From positions 1-6,755 of the forward strand of contig CAYJJB010000089.1 in NCBI GenBank assembly GCA_964370405.1: a stretch of 6,755 bases of DNA. The letters run 5' to 3'. Positions 6,035 through 6,755 of this stretch are shown here, one piece after another. This DNA is from SIG603 sp964370405 (GTDB taxonomy: Bacteria > Bacillota > Clostridia > Oscillospirales > Acutalibacteraceae). Numbering within the stretch: the stretch's first letter is position 1; every line of letters starts with the position of its first letter. The translations under genes and the position numbers were made by a program. The notes under the pieces are model-generated. The model ran no database searches and was not told the DNA's origin. It was given only the letters and a program-made list of their open reading frames with translations.

Positions 6035-6063
6035 TTTACAGTTTTTTTAATTTGTGATAATAT
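6035..6063 (+). promoter_or_regulatory. Cyclophilin gene promoter
   Basis: TTTACA (6035-6040, 5 of 6 to -35). Two overlapping -10 choices follow: GATAAT (6056-6061) preceded by TG one base away (extended -10, 15-bp spacer), or TAATAT (6058-6063, 17-bp spacer). The true -10 cannot be decided from sequence alone. Confidence 0.55.
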
Positions 6064-6064
6064 A

Positions 6065-6093
6065 GTTATACACTAAAAATGAAAGGAAGTAAA
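6065..6093 (-). promoter_or_regulatory. exoA operon promoter
   Basis: Minus-strand TTTACT (6093-6088, 4 of 6) and TATAAC (6070-6065, 5 of 6) with a 17-bp spacer. Transcription would start near 6058, inside the -10 region of the oppositely directed cyclophilin promoter. No second good promoter is seen before the two downstream radical SAM genes, so this may drive all three. Confidence 0.5.
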
Positions 6094-6096
6094 TAT

Positions 6097-6612
6097 ATGA
6101 GCAATCCTATAGTTACATTTGAAACAAATAAAGGCACAATTAAGGCAGAACTTTACCCTGAAATTGCACCTAATACCGTAAACAATTTTATTTCGCTAAT
6201 AAATAGCGGCTCTTACGATGGAACAATTTTCCACAGAGTTATCCCAGGTTTTATGATTCAAGGTGGCGACCCAGACGGCACAGGCATGGGTGGCCCAGGA
6301 TATAAAATTGCAGGCGAGTTTTCATCAAATGGTTTTAAAAACGATTTAGTGCATACACAAGGCGTTTTGTCAATGGCAAGAGCAATGAACCCTGACAGTG
6401 CAGGTTCACAGTTTTTCATAATGGTAGCAGACGCACCACATCTTGATGGACAATATGCAGGCTTTGGCAAAGTGACAGAGGGCATAGATGTAGCACTTGA
6501 CATAGTTTCTACAAAAAGAAATTATGCCGATAAACCAGAAAATGACATGGTAATGGAAAAAGTATCAGTAGAAACTTTTGGAGTAGAATATCCACAACCT
6601 GAAAAAATGTAA
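6097..6612 (+). CDS. ppiB: Cyclophilin-type peptidyl-prolyl cis-trans isomerase
   Basis: Cyclophilins speed cis-trans isomerisation of X-Pro bonds during protein folding. The 171-residue protein has the core motifs FHRVIPGFMIQGGDP (45-59) with catalytic R47 and with F52 and Q55, NPDSAGSQFFI (98-108) with Q105 and F107, and HLDGQYAGFGKV (115-126). The Trp that binds cyclosporin in human CypA is replaced by His115, as often in bacterial forms. No signal peptide or membrane segment is present, so it acts in the cytoplasm; the tail is short. A start at 6079 would add MKGSKY, but AAAGGAAG (6082-6089) lies at the proper distance (about 9 nt from AGGA) before ATG 6097, so the shorter form is chosen. 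It is monocistronic as far as the window shows, followed by a repeat and then an insertion sequence end. Confidence 0.93.
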   Translation: MSNPIVTFETNKGTIKAELYPEIAPNTVNNFISLINSGSYDGTIFHRVIPGFMIQGGDPDGTGMGGPGYKIAGEFSSNGFKNDLVHTQGVLSMARAMNPDSAGSQFFIMVADAPHLDGQYAGFGKVTEGIDVALDIVSTKRNYADKPENDMVMEKVSVETFGVEYPQPEKM

Positions 6613-6620
6613 TTTTTTTA

Positions 6621-6648
6621 GTTGAGAATGTAGAATTGAGAGTTGTGG
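6621..6648 (+). repeat. Degenerate heptamer tandem repeat, about 4 units
   Basis: Four back-to-back 7-mers with consensus RTTGAGA: GTTGAGA, ATGTAGA, ATTGAGA, GTTGTGG. They lie just after the cyclophilin stop and run directly toward the palindrome at 6651-6669. TTGAGAGTTG-type runs beside such a palindrome look like a dispersed intergenic repeat, but copy number cannot be judged from one window. Confidence 0.5.
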
Positions 6649-6650
6649 TG

Positions 6651-6670
6651 AAAAATCCTGTGGATTTTTT
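6651..6670 (+). terminator. Palindromic hairpin, possible weak terminator of the cyclophilin gene
   Basis: AAAAATCC and GGATTTTT form a perfect 8-bp inverted repeat around a TGT loop, followed by one more T. Only three pairs are G-C and most of the T-run is in the stem, so termination would be weak. It is nearly symmetric and could work in both directions, or be the core of a dispersed palindromic repeat. Confidence 0.45.
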
Positions 6671-6700
6671 AAAACATATAATCAAAAAATGCGAAACTTT

Positions 6701-6755
6701 TGTACCGACCCCCAAAAGTTAGACCTAAGAATCTAATTTTTAGGAGGTCGGTATT
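6701..6755 (+). mobile_element. Left end of an IS3-family-like (IS150-type) insertion sequence, cut by window edge
   Basis: The sequence from 6701 starts with TG and reads TGTACCGACCCCCAAAAGTT, which resembles the terminal inverted repeats of IS3-family elements of the IS150 type, whose ends are 5'-TG and carry a GACCCCCAAAAGTT-like core. AGGAGG at 6742-6747, 8 nt before the window edge, would be the ribosome site for the first transposase frame if an ATG follows at 6756; that codon is not visible. The two arms of this tip also form a long hairpin (separate entry). The other end, transposase and target duplication are outside the window. Confidence 0.7.
6703..6753 (+). promoter_or_regulatory. 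Long hairpin burying the presumed transposase ribosome binding site
   Basis: TACCGACC (6703-6710) pairs with GGTCGGTA (6746-6753). Inward, CC (6711-6712) pairs with GG (6743-6744), AAAAG (6714-6718) with TTTTT (6737-6741, one G-U), and TTAGA (6719-6723) with TCTAA (6732-6736), around an 8-nt loop. In total about 20 pairs with one bulge (A6745) and one mismatch (C6713/A6742). AGGAGG (6742-6747) lies in the 3' arm, so transcripts entering from outside would hide it. Confidence 0.65.

Noticed and set aside
6602..6619. AAAAAAT/ATTTTTT around the cyclophilin stop as its terminator
   Set aside because: The stem is only A-T pairs with a 3-nt loop that includes coding and stop bases; too weak to call, and the palindrome at 6651-6669 is a better candidate.
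1..6755. CRISPR array, tRNA or rRNA genes, phage or defence genes
   Set aside because: No regularly spaced repeats, no tRNA cloverleaf or rRNA segment, and no phage or defence domains were seen; most of the window is filled by the genes listed.

Overview
The window looks like chromosomal DNA from a low-GC Gram-positive bacterium, most likely a member of Clostridia. The evidence is AT-rich sequence, strong AGGAGG-type ribosome binding sites, TTGACA/TATAAT-type promoters, the standard genetic code, and a set of Firmicutes-type housekeeping proteins. Species cannot be named from this sequence. Genes are packed tightly, with two tail-to-tail overlaps and two divergent promoter regions.

Layout from left to right. 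(1) Positions 1-683, minus strand: the N-terminal 227 residues of a CorA-family Mg2+ transporter; the membrane part lies off the window. (2) Positions 684-908: a structured divergent control region. It holds a strong corA promoter, a 28-codon leader ORF and mutually exclusive RNA hairpins on the minus strand, plus a plus-strand promoter whose -35 lies 3 bp from the corA -35. (3) Positions 909-1724, plus: a TIM-barrel sugar phosphate isomerase/epimerase-like protein. (4) Positions 1702-2415, minus: TcdA, which makes the cyclic form of t6A in tRNA. (5) Positions 2452-2622, plus: a 56-residue DUF3006-like protein. (6) Positions 2614-6013, minus: a coupled run transcribed as exoA (exonuclease III), then a radical SAM protein with a Cys-rich C-terminus, then a B12-binding radical SAM/DUF4080 protein. 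(7) Positions 6097-6612, plus: a cytoplasmic cyclophilin, divergent from exoA. (8) Positions 6621-6670: a heptamer repeat and a palindromic hairpin. (9) Positions 6701-6755: the left tip of an IS3-family-like insertion sequence that continues off the window.

The proteins do not form one obvious pathway. exoA (DNA repair), tcdA (tRNA modification) and the cyclophilin are housekeeping genes; the two radical SAM enzymes have no assignable substrate. The most unusual signal is the corA leader. Its short ORF begins with an acidic and proline-rich stretch (M-E-P-L-P-K-P-K), similar in kind to the MgtL leader peptide of Salmonella mgtA. It sits over RNA segments that can fold in two incompatible ways, which suggests a translation-dependent Mg2+ control element in a Clostridia-like genome. 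The second most interesting signal is a near-continuous 20-bp hairpin at the IS end that buries the presumed transposase ribosome binding site.
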